A program made the position numbers and the translations under genes. A stretch of DNA of 64,000 nt from Strongylocentrotus purpuratus (taxonomy: Eukaryota; Echinodermata; Echinoidea; Camarodonta; Strongylocentrotidae): the NCBI RefSeq assembly GCF_000002235.5, contig NW_022145594.1, positions 18,144,412-18,208,411 on the forward strand. Direction: 5' to 3'. Shown here piece by piece: positions 33,769-44,180 of the stretch (position 1 is its first letter; each line of letters starts with the position of its first letter). The notes beneath the pieces were generated by a model. The model did not search any database. It saw only the letters and a program-made list of their open reading frames with translations, and was not told where the DNA came from.

Positions 33769-36700
33769 GCTACTACTGCTACTCCTACTACTACTGCTGC
33801 TACTACTACTACTACTACTACGACTGCTACTACCATTAACTCCACTTTCACTACTACTAATATTACTACTACTACTACCACCACTATTACCTCTACTACC
33901 ACCACCACTACTACTACTACCACTACTATAGTGCTATTTATGTTAGGAAGAGGTAATGTGTATTCTCTTGATTTTGCTTGTTATTCAAATATGTTAAGGG
34001 GCATGATTTTGTATTTGTTTTATTTTTGTAACGACAGAATATGTGTTCTATCGAAACCTAATGATTGTTGTGCTTCAAACATTCTTTGTTTATGCTCTGT
34101 TCCAACTATGTGTTATATCTCAATGTAACCCAATGAATGTTATTATCTGTAAACAATTATTTTACATGGTGAATAAATAAAACAAACAAACTACTAATAC
34201 TACTGCTACTACTACAATTAACACGATTAAATATCGTATTAGTTCCTGCAAAAGAGACTTACTTTGGGCCTGGGCATGGATTTATTAACTTAGTTTATAC
34301 GTCCAAGTTGTTAGTGTTAAAACTAACATCTCAATTTTTAGATTTCATACTATTGCTACTTGGCATAAGAAAGATGATCGTGCTAATTATTATCAAATGA
34401 TAATATCCCTCATATATCAATTGAGTAAATATTTACAGAAGTACAAATTTCACGGCTTGTGTGGAATCCTACCGAAAAGGCGGTACATCCGCTTTGACAA
34501 ATTCTCCGTGAATGTCTCAGATATTTGCTCATGATTCCTGGAATGAAAAAAAAAAAAATTAATTGTGACGTCATATATGAATTCTTTTTCTAGCACACCG
34601 TAAAAATCGTATGTTTGCGTCTTGTCTACATCAAAAAAGAAAGTATTTGAGATATCTTTCCTTTGTTGTTATTGTCGAATTCTACTAATAATTCATGAAG
34701 GACTGAGCTAGGACTGATAATGCATGTCTTTTTTTTATCCAACGACCGGTGTCGTAACATGACCAGCTTAAATGAATCGTTGAGTTCTGTTGCAGAGGGC
34801 GCTACACAAAATGATTTTTTTTTGTGAGATAATGAAATACTGAGTGGTAAATTTGAAAGAACATAATATTTAAATGACAAAATCATCTTTGTTTGATCAA
34901 AATCGGTTCAGAGACGGCTGAAATATAACGATTTGTAATACTTGTGTACCACCACAAATATTATCTATTTTTAAAAATTTGAAAAAACCGTTGAAAAAAA
35001 CGAAATAACGCCTTTTACATCGTATTTCACCAAATGCCGACGTTGGATATTTTGTTGGCATTTTCGTGTATTTTTACCCAAAATTAGCCGGCTCATGTAT
35101 TGTTATTTTTAAAGAATTAGTTAATTAACGGTCACCGTTCTTTTTTTTAAGTGGAGCTGAATTGGTATGATCGTATTGGCTAAATTTCACACATTTTGGG
35201 GTCTAAAATTACATTTTTAGCAATTTTAGATTCTAAAGGGGCACTATAAATGTCATAAGAATAAGAGCAATAACCATCCACTTTGAAGGCATTTGCGGTC
35301 TAAAAACAGAACTCAACTATCGCTTTAATACTAAGGATTCCAGATTCTCCAACATTTCAGTTGTTTACTATAGACTGTAGAGAGATAAACAGGGATAAAC
35401 AGGAAGAAAGAAAGAAAAGATTTTGATTTGATTTTTTCGCATTCATGTAAGTACACAGTTTTTGGATAACAATAATAATATAAAGTAAAACAAATATTTT
35501 GCCGACGATGAATCATGATTAAGCAAATATGTATAACAATTGTTATTTTCAATTTTTTTTTATAAACTGTCATAAATACATTAACTCTTCAAATGTTATA
35601 CAATTATTTGCGGAAGAATGACTGAGAGAAATAAACAGAGATAGAGAAACACAGAAAAGGAGGGAGGCAGTGGTAGGTGGCAATATATGGCAACGGCATA
35701 GAGACAGCATTTCTTTTAAATTTGACATTTTGAAGAAAAAAAAACTAAAGCGGGATACACTCTTTCTTTTCTTGGTTTTGAAAAAAGGCTACAATGTCTA
35801 TTATGACAGTCCTCACCTATAGTCACATATGAAGATGGTGCAGTCAACCGGAACTTTGGGAGTTTTCTTTTTCGATTGTCCCTCTGTGCGAAAGTCTTAA
35901 ACACGAATAACAGTTAAAAGGTGAGGGGAAAATGAAATAAAGCATGCGTTAGTGCTAACCAATTCTATAAAGAACAAAAGAGAAAGACAAACAAATCATG
36001 CACAATTGCAGGGTACCCCCATTTAAAGCTAGAGCAAATGTGAACAGTTTATATATGAGTTGTGTTACCTCTGTCAGTAATATTATCCGGCGATATTGTT
36101 CTAATACCGTATCAAAATAATTAGTTAGTTTTAAAATTAGAAAGAATTTAAAACTTTTTCATGTATGATTTCCTACTATGAGTTTTGTTTTGAGAATAGA
36201 AAAACAATCGTTGATTGGATTTTACATCTCTCAGAATTATTCAAATATTCGTGAAGTTTGGTCACTCCTATCATACAGCGATTTTGATAGCAATACCAAA
36301 ATATATCAGATACAAATTGTATGCAAAAGTAAAAAAAAAATTGTCTCACCTATATGATATAGAATATCCTTTAGTTGGGTGTCGTCGTACTTCACCATTC
36401 CATTGTAATTGAAGATATGAATGTGATCGGTCAGTTCTATCTCCTCTATCTGTCCAGTACTATCGCTCTCCCTAGATGTTGTGGCCCTGCTGTCCGCTTC
36501 ACTCGGATAATTTCATTCATTTTCATATTCATATTCATATTCATTTTAATATTCATATTCATAATTTTATTGATATTGATATTCATACTCATATTTATAC
36601 TCATATTCATATTCGTACTCATATTCACATTGTTATTCTTATTCATATTCGGATTTGATATACTCATATGAATATTCATATTAGTATCAATACTCATATT

Positions 36701-39700
36701 CGCATTCTTATTCGTATTCGTACTTCTACGCAAAATCATAATCGTATTAATTTTTTACAGATATATTTACAATCAAAATATATTGCTATGGAGCTTTAGG
36801 AAGCGACCCCTTGGTATTATAACAATCCGAACTTATCACTAATATTGTTACCTTTTAGAGAAAAGATGAGTGAATTGATTAAAGATGACTTCCCAGCTTT
36901 TGCTAAGCCGAACACCCCCAGGTTGATGTGACCAGTGTCTTTATTCTTCGTTGTTGGTCTATTTGGTGAATAGTCCTTTATTTTGGTCCTTTTGGAATCT
37001 AATGATGGTCTCCTATTAGGTACTTCTCCTGTGATCCATCAAATACAAGACGTAGAAATGTGTGATATTGTTAATATAGGTCTACAACTTTTTGAAGGAT
37101 TTAGTATGGAGTTATTGAAGAAAAAATTAAATTATTATAGATCTAATAACCTGATCAAATTGCATTTATTGCTAGAAAATAGATATATAACATTGTAGTA
37201 CTTTCGAAACAAATATTGTTATGGATATTGCCAAAAAGTTTACCGCCGTGAAAATATACCTACATTATAATAGTTATAATCACCAAAAATATACCTACAT
37301 TATAATAGTTATAATCACCAAAAATATACCTACATTATAATAGTTATAATCACCAAAAGTGAACTCTATGAAATTGAGCTCGCATCCAAGGAGCATATCA
37401 CACTACAAAATAGTAGTAATAATAGTCGTCTTCGCAGTATTACTTTTAGTAGTGCTAGTGGTAGTAGTTTTGGTAAATTATAGTAGTGGTAGTAGTAGTG
37501 ATATTAGTAAAAGTATTAGTCGTATACATATTAGTTGTTGTAATATACAAAGCAGTAAGTAGCAGTAATAGTGGAAGTAGTAATAGCAGTAGAAGTACGG
37601 TATTGCTTGAAACAAAGTAGACACACTGACACCAAGTCACACCAACGTCTATGGAATAATACATGCACTCACGCGTGACACAGTGTGATAGTGTCTATTT
37701 GATATAAAGCAAAACTGTAGTACTACAGCTAGTTAATAGTTGTGTAGTTGTAATATTGGTAGAAATAGTGGTAGTAGTAAATGTAGAAGTGGTAGTAATA
37801 TCATTAACATTAGTAAAGGTAGTCGTAGTAGTAGTAATACTAGTAGTAATATCAGTAATAGTAGCTGTGTAGTGGAACCAGAAATCGTGGTAGTACTGTT
37901 AGTAGCAGTAGTAGAAGTAATAATATTGGTGGAGGGGATGTAGTAATAGAAGTACTACTAGTAGTAGCAGTGGTAATATGAGTAGAAGTGGTAGAAAAAG
38001 AATTATTAAACTCGTTTGGAGCCTACTCACTTAATAGTGTACCTGTCTCAATATCCACTGGACGATCGTCTTCTGTTTAAAAGTGTAAAGAGATTAAAAC
38101 AAAAATTAGCAAAGTGGTAGATATATTTTTTTATTCAGTATCACTTTATTTTCTTATATGAAATGAAAAACTAAGCCTGATATATATCGGTAATGTTATC
38201 ATGGAATGTCTCAGTAGTTTAAGTTGCAGTAGCATTGGAAGTAGTACTTTTAGTATTAGTAACGGGGAAAATATTTGCATTGATAGTAGAGTGTTGTAAA
38301 TTATAATAATGGTAGTAGTAGAATTAGTAAACATATCAGTAGCATTAATACTGGATATATTAATACAAGTAGAAGTAGTACTAGAGCTAGTAATTATAGT
38401 ACTAGTTGATCGTCATCTGTTTTAAAGCATAAAGAAAATGAAACGATATGGGCAACGTGGTTTTTATATTTGTATTCAGTATGAGTCCATTTTCTACTGT
38501 TAAGTGTAGCTTAACATGGGATGAAAAACTAATCCTTAAATATATCCTCACTGTTCTCATGGAATGACTTTAAACGCAATAGAAGCAAAACACAGCAACA
38601 ACAGAGTACAACATAATCTAATAATGTCGACAAATAAAATTACGTAAATAAATCAATCTTTAATCCACTTGTTTGATATATCTGCTACTTTATTTTATTT
38701 TCTTTTTGTATTCGTTGGTCCAATAATCGTAGTGTTTGATTTGAACTGGTTCTCAAGTATTACATATGATTAGAATTGACTGATTTACACAGGAAAAAGG
38801 AACTTGTATTGGTTTAAATATACACGATGATTTTTTGTTTTTTTTGTCTGGTGTGTCTCGATGCCTTAAAGGAGCAAGGTGATTTCACCCTTCACAAGGA
38901 TCGAGGATGGTGTACTCTTTATCAGGTTCATAAGGTATATCATAGGCCTTTAGTATGTTTTGTGAAAAAAGGTTCAGTGTAGTCAGTGTAATTACACGAT
39001 AGACAATTGTTACCTGTTCTGTCTTGTGGTCTCTTGTATTTCTTACAGAGAAGTACAGCTATGATGACAACAACTACCACCACCACCAACACCACCAACA
39101 CCACCACCACTACCATCAACACCACCGATGACGAATCTGTTGCAGCTGCTATTGCCGATGTTGGTACTAAAAATATAATTAAATTATAAGAAGGCATAGC
39201 ATAGTAAACTGATTATCTTTAGGAATTTAGGTTTCTTGTGTTTGACTTTTGTAATATAATCAAAGCATCCCCCTTTCTAGAAACGAGTTTTTTCGTATTG
39301 CAAAAAACAATGGCACCATGTTAGTGATGCTAAGAATGGTTATGATTATCATCTTTTTAAACAGAAGTGTCAACAATTTGGATTATTCATGCCTGTAAAA
39401 CTGAATTTATGTCACCATGATAACCTAGGATTATACTTGTGTTACGGAGATACTTGAAGGAAAATCCAACCTTTAATAGACAAGAACTGTTAAAGAAAGC
39501 AATGCAAAGCAAAGAAAGAACAGCATGACATGACTGTGAACATTTTAAATAAAATCTGACAAAATATGATGAAGCCGCGATTATTTTAAAGTACCCGAAG
39601 GGAGAAGGAACTCAGGAGAAAAAAAAAGAAGTTACTCATATTTTTTAAACGAGAAAGGGGAGAGCTGATCAGCACTACGTCACAATCTACTGACCAGATT

Positions 39701-41434
39701 GCCAATTCGGGCTGAATCGCATAAGTATAGTGAACTCTTAACTACCTTATTATTGGTCCGATTTGTTTCGAGCTATCGTCATTATGTTTCTCCTATTTTT
39801 TCAGATGTATTACAATTAAAGTTATTGCAACGGTTAGGTTATATTTGATATGATATATTTCATAAATTGGAAGACTCTAACCTCCAGGTTTGACGTTGTT
39901 GATCCCAACAGTCACGGATGATATTCCTTCAACTGCCGGGCCCTCAGCGATGCAGGTGAAGTAGTCATCTTCGGATTGAAACTCAGAAACCTGTAATATC
40001 ACAGTTAGTTTTTGATCCACAGTTCCCTCTCGTTTTCCCGGGGTAATTGTTAAAAATGTACCGTTTGACAAGTCCTGCAGGGTGGTATTATCCATCCAGA
40101 ACATGTCAACTTGTGGTTTAGCGCCCTCAACGAAGCAATCTAGCTGCACATGGCGTTGGTCAGGTATGGTCTTGATCATACAGCTTGCCTTTGGATTGTC
40201 CGTCACATTCACAGAGCCAGGCGAGTTGCTTCCACATTGGTGAACCCTAACGAGAGGCCTGATTGCTTTTACTGTAAACGGGAATATAATACAGTATCAA
40301 TGATTTTCACCGTTTAAGTTACCAACAGAATAAAATCTAAAGACGTTAAATACAACCTATCGAATCTAACCCAACTAACCCTGTTTTCAAGAATACGTGA
40401 TATTAGTTAGGGCATATTACGACTGGTCAGATCTTCTTTGAGAAAATAACATATCTTTATGTAGATTTCAATACAATGTCGCAACTGAAGTAGGAAGAAA
40501 ACCTGTTTGTTTATAAATTTGTAATGATTTTGGGCAAGTAGGAAAAAGATATGGCCTTTGTCGTGAGACAACTGCATGACGTCAATTTTTTGCACGATTT
40601 GTTAAAAGTAAATCACGTGCTGAAAGATAGTTCGCCCATCATTGATGGGAGAAAAAAAGTTCGTTACACTGTGTAGATAGTACTACATTTACTATCTTTA
40701 GTTAAAGTGCGTTGCATTGTGCAGATAGTACTAGTATGTACACAATGCAATGCACTTTCACTCTCACTGAATGTAATTGTATACGTTGCGTATACGTAGG
40801 TACGTAAGTATTGTATGCACTGTACGTACCCTACACCTTGTGCTAGCTGTAAATGTATGACTTGTTGCTCTAAAATGACGGAAGAAGTGAAATGTTTCCG
40901 TCGTGGAATATAAAGCATTTAATCACCTTTTGGTTTCAGGCGATGGGAAACTATCACTTTCACCAACGGTAATTATTTGCTCACTATTCAATCATATATA
41001 ATCTTGATGTTCATGGCGACTTGTTATGACTGGGCAAACAATATAACTTATATAGATTAACTTGTTATCAGCACTGTAATACATACCTGTCACAGTAACA
41101 TTGGTGTAATTGCGAAATACTCGACCTGTTTCAAAGTCGGAAACTTCACAGATGTATCTGCCCTCATCCTTTACGCTGACGTCATGTATGAGAAGCGAAA
41201 AGTCGTTAGTAACATTATAGCGCCCTGCGTCGTACCCCGGTCCTGATCTTTTCCCGACCTGGTAGTATTGATCTAGAACAACTAGCAGATCGATCGATGA
41301 CGAATCGCTCAAGAATTTCCAATAGACGGCATATGGTTTACGTTCGTAAGCACATGTTAGTAACCCTTCTTCGCCGAATGTAACAGTAATCTCCGGAATG
41401 GTTTCAACAACCGAGACGATGGATGCTTCTGGAC
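33034..41434 (-). CDS. Ig-like / transmembrane / IFI44-like GTPase fusion gene (9 exons seen, 5' end missing)
   Basis: Nine minus-strand exons join in consistent phase: 41434-41087, 40271-39882, 39166-39014, 38072-38043 (or -38031), 36998-36852, 36496-36350, 35895-35817, 34537-34473 and 33302-33034. All introns have GT/AG ends; the first six are phase 1, then phase 2, then phase 1. The roughly 540-residue product has two Ig-like domains, a ~26-residue hydrophobic helix followed by KKYKR, a short linker, and a GTPase domain resembling interferon-induced protein 44 (IFI44/IFI44L): Walker A GLAKAGKS, a strand VDCTIFICDY, a G4-type NKGD, and the family-like C-terminal segment (GIPEDHV, ENY, then a helix). 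Predicted: type I membrane protein with cytosolic GTPase. Signal peptide exon not identified, so the start is unknown. The domain calls are by eye; ligand and function are unknown. Confidence 0.8.
33510..33930 (+). repeat. CTA/ACT trinucleotide microsatellite in a GTPase intron
   Basis: Imperfect ACT/CTA units, best at 33,731-33,927; gives artefactual poly-Thr and poly-Val frames. A G run of about 17 sits at 33,423-33,440. Confidence 0.85.
33925..34195 (+). mobile_element. Retroelement 3' end inserted in a CTA microsatellite
   Basis: About 270 bp of non-repetitive sequence ending AATAAATAAAACAAACAAA splits a CTA/ACT trinucleotide array (33,731-33,927 and 34,190-34,215). Element identity not recognised; the A-rich tail suggests retroposition. 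Confidence 0.4.
34473..34537 (-). CDS. Exon: GTPase helix between central strand and G4
   Basis: 65 nt with an excellent acceptor (long T tract then CATTCCAG) and donor TTCG|GTAGGA. Its phases (2 in, 1 out) exactly bridge the neighbouring exons. It supplies about 22 residues (NHEQISETFTENLSKRMYR region) where IFI44-like proteins have a helix. Predicted from splice signals and phase; nothing else in the intron fitted as well. Confidence 0.7.
34767..35329. mobile_element. MITE of the same family, inverted, in the GTPase gene
   Basis: Interior matches 5,409-5,940 in reverse (for example CATTTTGGGGTCTAA and GACATTTATAGTGCC on one strand or the other). It sits in the intron between the 34,473 and 35,817 exons. 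Confidence 0.6.
35817..35895 (-). CDS. Exon: GTPase central strand
   Basis: 79 nt, enters in phase 1 and leaves in phase 2. Acceptor TTTAAG, donor ATAG|GTGAGG. Encodes a basic loop (SKKKTPKVP) and the strand VDCTIFICDYR, equivalent to the hydrophobic strand ending in Asp seen before the G4 region in IFI44 relatives. Confidence 0.75.
36350..36496 (-). CDS. Exon: GTPase, switch region
   Basis: 147 nt, phase 1-1, donor ATAG|GTGAGA. The product is Thr/Ser/Glu-rich, then has a strand (DHIHIFNYNG) and a helix (DTQLKDILYHI), matching by position the segment of IFI44-like proteins between the P-loop and the central strand. The acceptor (GAAG|CGGAC) was chosen because it keeps phase. Its upstream tract is poor in pyrimidines and lies beside an ATTCAT microsatellite, so the 5' edge is less certain. 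Confidence 0.7.
36511..36730 (+). repeat. ATTCAT hexanucleotide microsatellite
   Basis: CATATTCATATTCATATTCA-type repeats immediately upstream (minus sense) of the GTPase exon at 36,496. Confidence 0.85.
36852..36998 (-). CDS. Exon: GTPase G1 (Walker A / P-loop)
   Basis: 147 nt, phase 1-1, acceptor CATTAG, donor AAAAG|GTAACA. A Lys/Thr/Asn-rich linker leads into INLGVFGLAKAGKSSLINS, a canonical GxxxxGKS nucleotide-binding loop preceded by a hydrophobic strand. IFI44-type proteins carry the P-loop in the same setting (GKSS followed by an Asn-Ser helix). Confidence 0.85.
37247..37358 (+). repeat. 35-bp tandem repeat, three copies
   Basis: ATATACCTACATTATAATAG followed by TTATAATCACCAAAA, three near-perfect units in a GTPase intron. 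Confidence 0.85.
37405..37990 (+). repeat. AGT/GTA imperfect microsatellite
   Basis: Long tract of AGTAGTAG with GGT and AAT variants, interrupted near 37,600-37,740 by unique sequence. No gene. Confidence 0.75.
38040..38580. repeat. Local ~340 bp duplication around the microexon
   Basis: 38,050-38,210 and 38,400-38,570 share CGATCGTC/ATCGTCATCTGTTTT, ATTCAGTAT and GAAAAACTAA...CATGGAATG in the same order, diverged. AGT-type repeats lie between. Confidence 0.6.
38043..38072 (-). CDS. Microexon: juxtamembrane linker
   Basis: Acceptor TTTAAACAG and donor ACAG|GTACAC give a 30-nt phase 1-1 exon encoding a short acidic stretch (EDDRPVDIET). A second donor 12 nt further on (AA|GTGAGT, exon 38031-38072), nearer the consensus, also keeps phase, so both forms may exist. 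A decayed copy of this microexon lies near 38,405-38,420. Confidence 0.6.
39014..39166 (-). CDS. Exon: transmembrane segment encoded by a GTG-type repeat
   Basis: 153 nt, phase 1-1, acceptor ATTTTTAG, donor ACAG|GTAACA. It encodes a small Ala/Ser/Thr-rich stalk, then about 26 residues almost entirely Val/Leu/Ile/Met/Ala, then C-K-K-Y-K-R, a stop-transfer basic cluster. The DNA is an imperfect GTG/TTG trinucleotide repeat, seen on the + strand as CAC/CAA units. The exon sits exactly between the Ig exons and the cytoplasmic GTPase exons, as a membrane anchor should. Confidence 0.8.
39882..40271 (-). CDS. Exon: second Ig-like domain
   Basis: Acceptor TTTACAG, donor GAG|GTTAGAG; 390 nt, phase 1-1. 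The cysteine pair is in LDCFVEG and DDYFTCIAEG, with a core Trp in DMFWMD. Three sequons (NVT, NTT, NGT) fit an ectodomain. The leftover G joins the TA of the next exon to make a Val codon, keeping the frame into the membrane exon. Confidence 0.85.
41087..41434 (-). CDS. Exon: first Ig-like (V-type) domain
   Basis: Acceptor TCCTCTTAG and donor CAG|GTATGT bound a phase 1-1 exon of 348 nt (115 whole codons), the classic layout of an Ig-domain exon. It shows the Ig signature: LTCAYE (first Cys), VYWKF (core Trp), then DEGRYICEV (D-x-G-x-Y-x-C with second Cys). NVT and NYT N-glycosylation sequons support an extracellular location. An ATG exists 31 nt upstream of the acceptor, but it would give no signal peptide, so the exon is treated as internal. 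Confidence 0.85.
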
Positions 41435-41738
41435 CTAAGAGGACATGAACAGATAATTCTGGCATTTTTTTCCTATAATAATGATTATTTTAGGGTTGGT
41501 TGGTTTATCCATCAATCGGTTAGTTTATGGTCACAAGCAGAAAGTAATACGAACTTTTAGATTTGCGTGGACTGATACGTGTGACGTCCATTCAAAGCAG
41601 TGCATTAAAAGGACGTCGATCGTAGCAATCCACATTGAATAGCTTATCCCTGTATAAATACAGAGCAATGACGTAACGTGGTATCAGTCATTTGGATGGG
41701 AAGGGAGACACCAGTCTTTACGGTTCCATGACACATGC

Positions 41739-42055
41739 TCCGCCGACGATTGCTCAGCCGACATTTACTCCGCAAAACGCGATAATTGCTCCCCGACAGC
41801 TGCTCCGCCGACAGTTGCTCCGCCGACATTTGCTCCGCCGACAATTGCTCCGCCGACAATTGCTCCGCAAAACGCGACAATTGCTCCGGTGACAAATGTT
41901 CCTCGAACGACAGTTGCTCCGCCGACAGTTGCTCCGCCGACAATTGCTCCGCCGACAAGTGCTCCGCCGACATTTCCTTCGCCTCAAGCGACACTTGCTC
42001 CGGTGACATTTGCTCCGCCGACAATTGCTCCGCCGACATTTGCTCCGCTAAAAAA
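41739..42055 (-). repeat. 15-bp minisatellite (GTCGGCGGAGCAAAT), copy A
   Basis: About 20 units of GCCGACAATTGCTCC type. The 15-bp period keeps all six frames nearly open, creating spurious SAEQL-like repeat ORFs. Shares a 3' flank with copy B. Confidence 0.85.
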
Positions 42056-42929
42056 GTGCCCCGTAAAGGCTACTACGACAATAATTGTTGCTCCTTCCCA
42101 AAAGTACCCCGCAAAAGACAATCCTCCGCCGACAATTAAATTGCTCTCTGATCCAAAAGTGCGGCCTCGTGGAAGACATGAATGCTCCTCTGGCAATTAG
42201 TGCAATAAATGCTCAGCCGTTTTTTGCTATTCCCCATAATGTTTGATTTAAAAGAACATCAAGTTTTAGCTCCTTATGCAAGTTCTCCAGCGAAAGATAA
42301 TTACTCCGCTCAAAATCTGTTTCATTTATTACTCATTAGCCGATCCAAAACTCAAGGCTATCTATCTCTCTCTCTCTCTCTCTCTCTTGCTCTTCCTTTT
42401 CCTTTTTACACCCTTTTCTTGTCTTCTTAGCTCTTTTCTTTCCTCTCATGCTATTAGTCTTCTTTCATTCTCATCACTTCGTCTTTTCTTCCCCTCTCGA
42501 GTTCTAGTTCTCTCGTGAAATTGTAACGTAATGTAGTAGGCCTACATGTAGTACATTCTTGTTTAGAATAGTATTTTCAATAATATCCAGTCCGTCTTCT
42601 ATAGGTTTCTTTCCTTCAGTTAAGTGTATGTAGCTTTACTATATATACGTTAGTGTGTAAAACACCCCGTCTCATTCAAGTACTTTGTTTTCACTGACTT
42701 TAAGGGACTCACGGAACCACCGGAAGAAGAGCAATTGGCTTATCGTGAAGAACTGACATCAAACTGCAACAAAATGATTTGTATAAATGGGAATAAGTAG
42801 AAAGGCTGCCATCTAATTTTCCCGTCTCTTCCCCGTTCTCTTCTTTACGTATAAGTGCCCTTCGAAGCTTATTTTGATCCCTCCCCTGTTGCTTTCTAGA
42901 ACTTCCACGATGACCTAATACATTGTATC

Positions 42930-44180
42930 AGGGGCGTCGCTAGACATTTTTAAGTGGGGTGGGGGGGGGGGGTGGTGTAGAGGCCAACGATTACCGACAA
43001 AACTAGCCACCAATTACCGACAAAAATAAGTGTCTCAATATCTACATATAACCCTATAAACCCGGGGCCGAAGGCTAAATTGTTTTTCCTATGGACTATC
43101 TATAGTACTTGCGTATGCGCAAATGATCAATTTCCTCGACGACATAAATATACGAATTATTTTGTCAACTTAGTCAACATCATAGCTATATATTTTAATT
43201 CAGGCGCGGAGCTAGGATCTTATTTTGGGGAGGTGCGGTAGTGAGCAAGCGAAGCGCGCTCGTTAGAGGGTGTCGGTGTTAGGCCTCCCGCGCGAAGCGC
43301 GGAAGCTTAGACGTTTCCCTAAATTATTAGGAAAAGAAGACGATTTATTGTACTGTTCTCGACTCGTCTAAATGAAGTTTTCCCCTCCCGCGCCAAGCGC
43401 TGAAATTTTGGCGTTTCATCAAAATATAGAGAAAGGAAGACGATTCGTCGTATCGTTGTTGACTCTTAATCCTTGTTTGAATTTAGTTTCCCTGAAAATG
43501 TTAAATCTCTGATTTCTTAAGCTGATATTATAGGAAGTGAAACTTCGAGAAAATACAAGTATTGTAGTTGTAGTCACTCTCGAAGTCGTCACAGCGGATA
43601 CAAAGTCACAGTTCGTAGGGGAAAAAACTTGTCGGCCGACCGACAATATACATCTCACCGACTTCAAACTTCTGCATTGATATAGTACACGAGGATCGAG
43701 CAAAAATACCGACCTAGCTGACCCGACACAGCAACATATTTACCCGAGTCTTTTTTGCTTCCTTGACGAGACGACTCCACCCAACGACCCCCCTTTCTTT
43801 TACCCCCACTCCTGCTTTCTCAGGCTCTTACCGCCCCCTCCTCTCTTTCACACCCCCCCCCCGTTTCTTTTGTTTCCCTTTTCTCTTTTTTCCTTTTTTT
43901 TCCTTTTCTTTCTTTTCTTTCTTTTCCTTTCTTTCCTCTCCTCCCTCTTTTTTTCTTCTCTTTCTTTCTTCTCTTTTCTTTCCTTTCTTTTCCTTTCTTT
44001 CCTTTCTTTTCCTTACTTTCTTTTCTTGTTTCTTTTCTTTCCCTTGCCCTCTCTTTTTTTTCCTCCCCCTTTTCTCTTTTTTTCCCGACGGCAGCGCAAT
44101 TTTACCGATAATATCCTGAGAGGTGGGGGGGGGGGGGCGGGGTGTCGCACCCCCACACCCCCCTTTGGTTACACCCCTGT
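42930..44180. mobile_element. Possible non-autonomous element with CAGGGGYGT ends
   Basis: Left CAGGGGCGTCGCTAGAC with a G run; right G run and CCACCCCC...TTACACCCCTG. Interior has repeated CGCGCGAAGCGCGG patches and a polypyrimidine tract. No clear target duplication; tentative. Confidence 0.35.
43862..44085 (+). repeat. Pure polypyrimidine tract (~220 bp)
   Basis: Almost only T and C (CTTTCTTTTCTTT style). Could form triplex (H-DNA). The Phe/Ser/Leu-rich frames over it are artefacts. Confidence 0.85.

Noticed and set aside
33643..34128. Poly-Thr frame on + and poly-Val frame on -
   Set aside because: Direct translation of the CTA/ACT repeat; no splice or domain evidence, unlike the Val-rich membrane exon at 39,014.
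36983..37198. A 71-codon + strand frame with some protein-like composition
   Set aside because: Overlaps the P-loop exon on the other strand, has no recognised motif and no splice context.
42930..44180. A firm hAT-type transposon call
   Set aside because: The CAGGGGYGT ends are suggestive but no matching 8-bp target duplication could be seen, so it is listed only as tentative.
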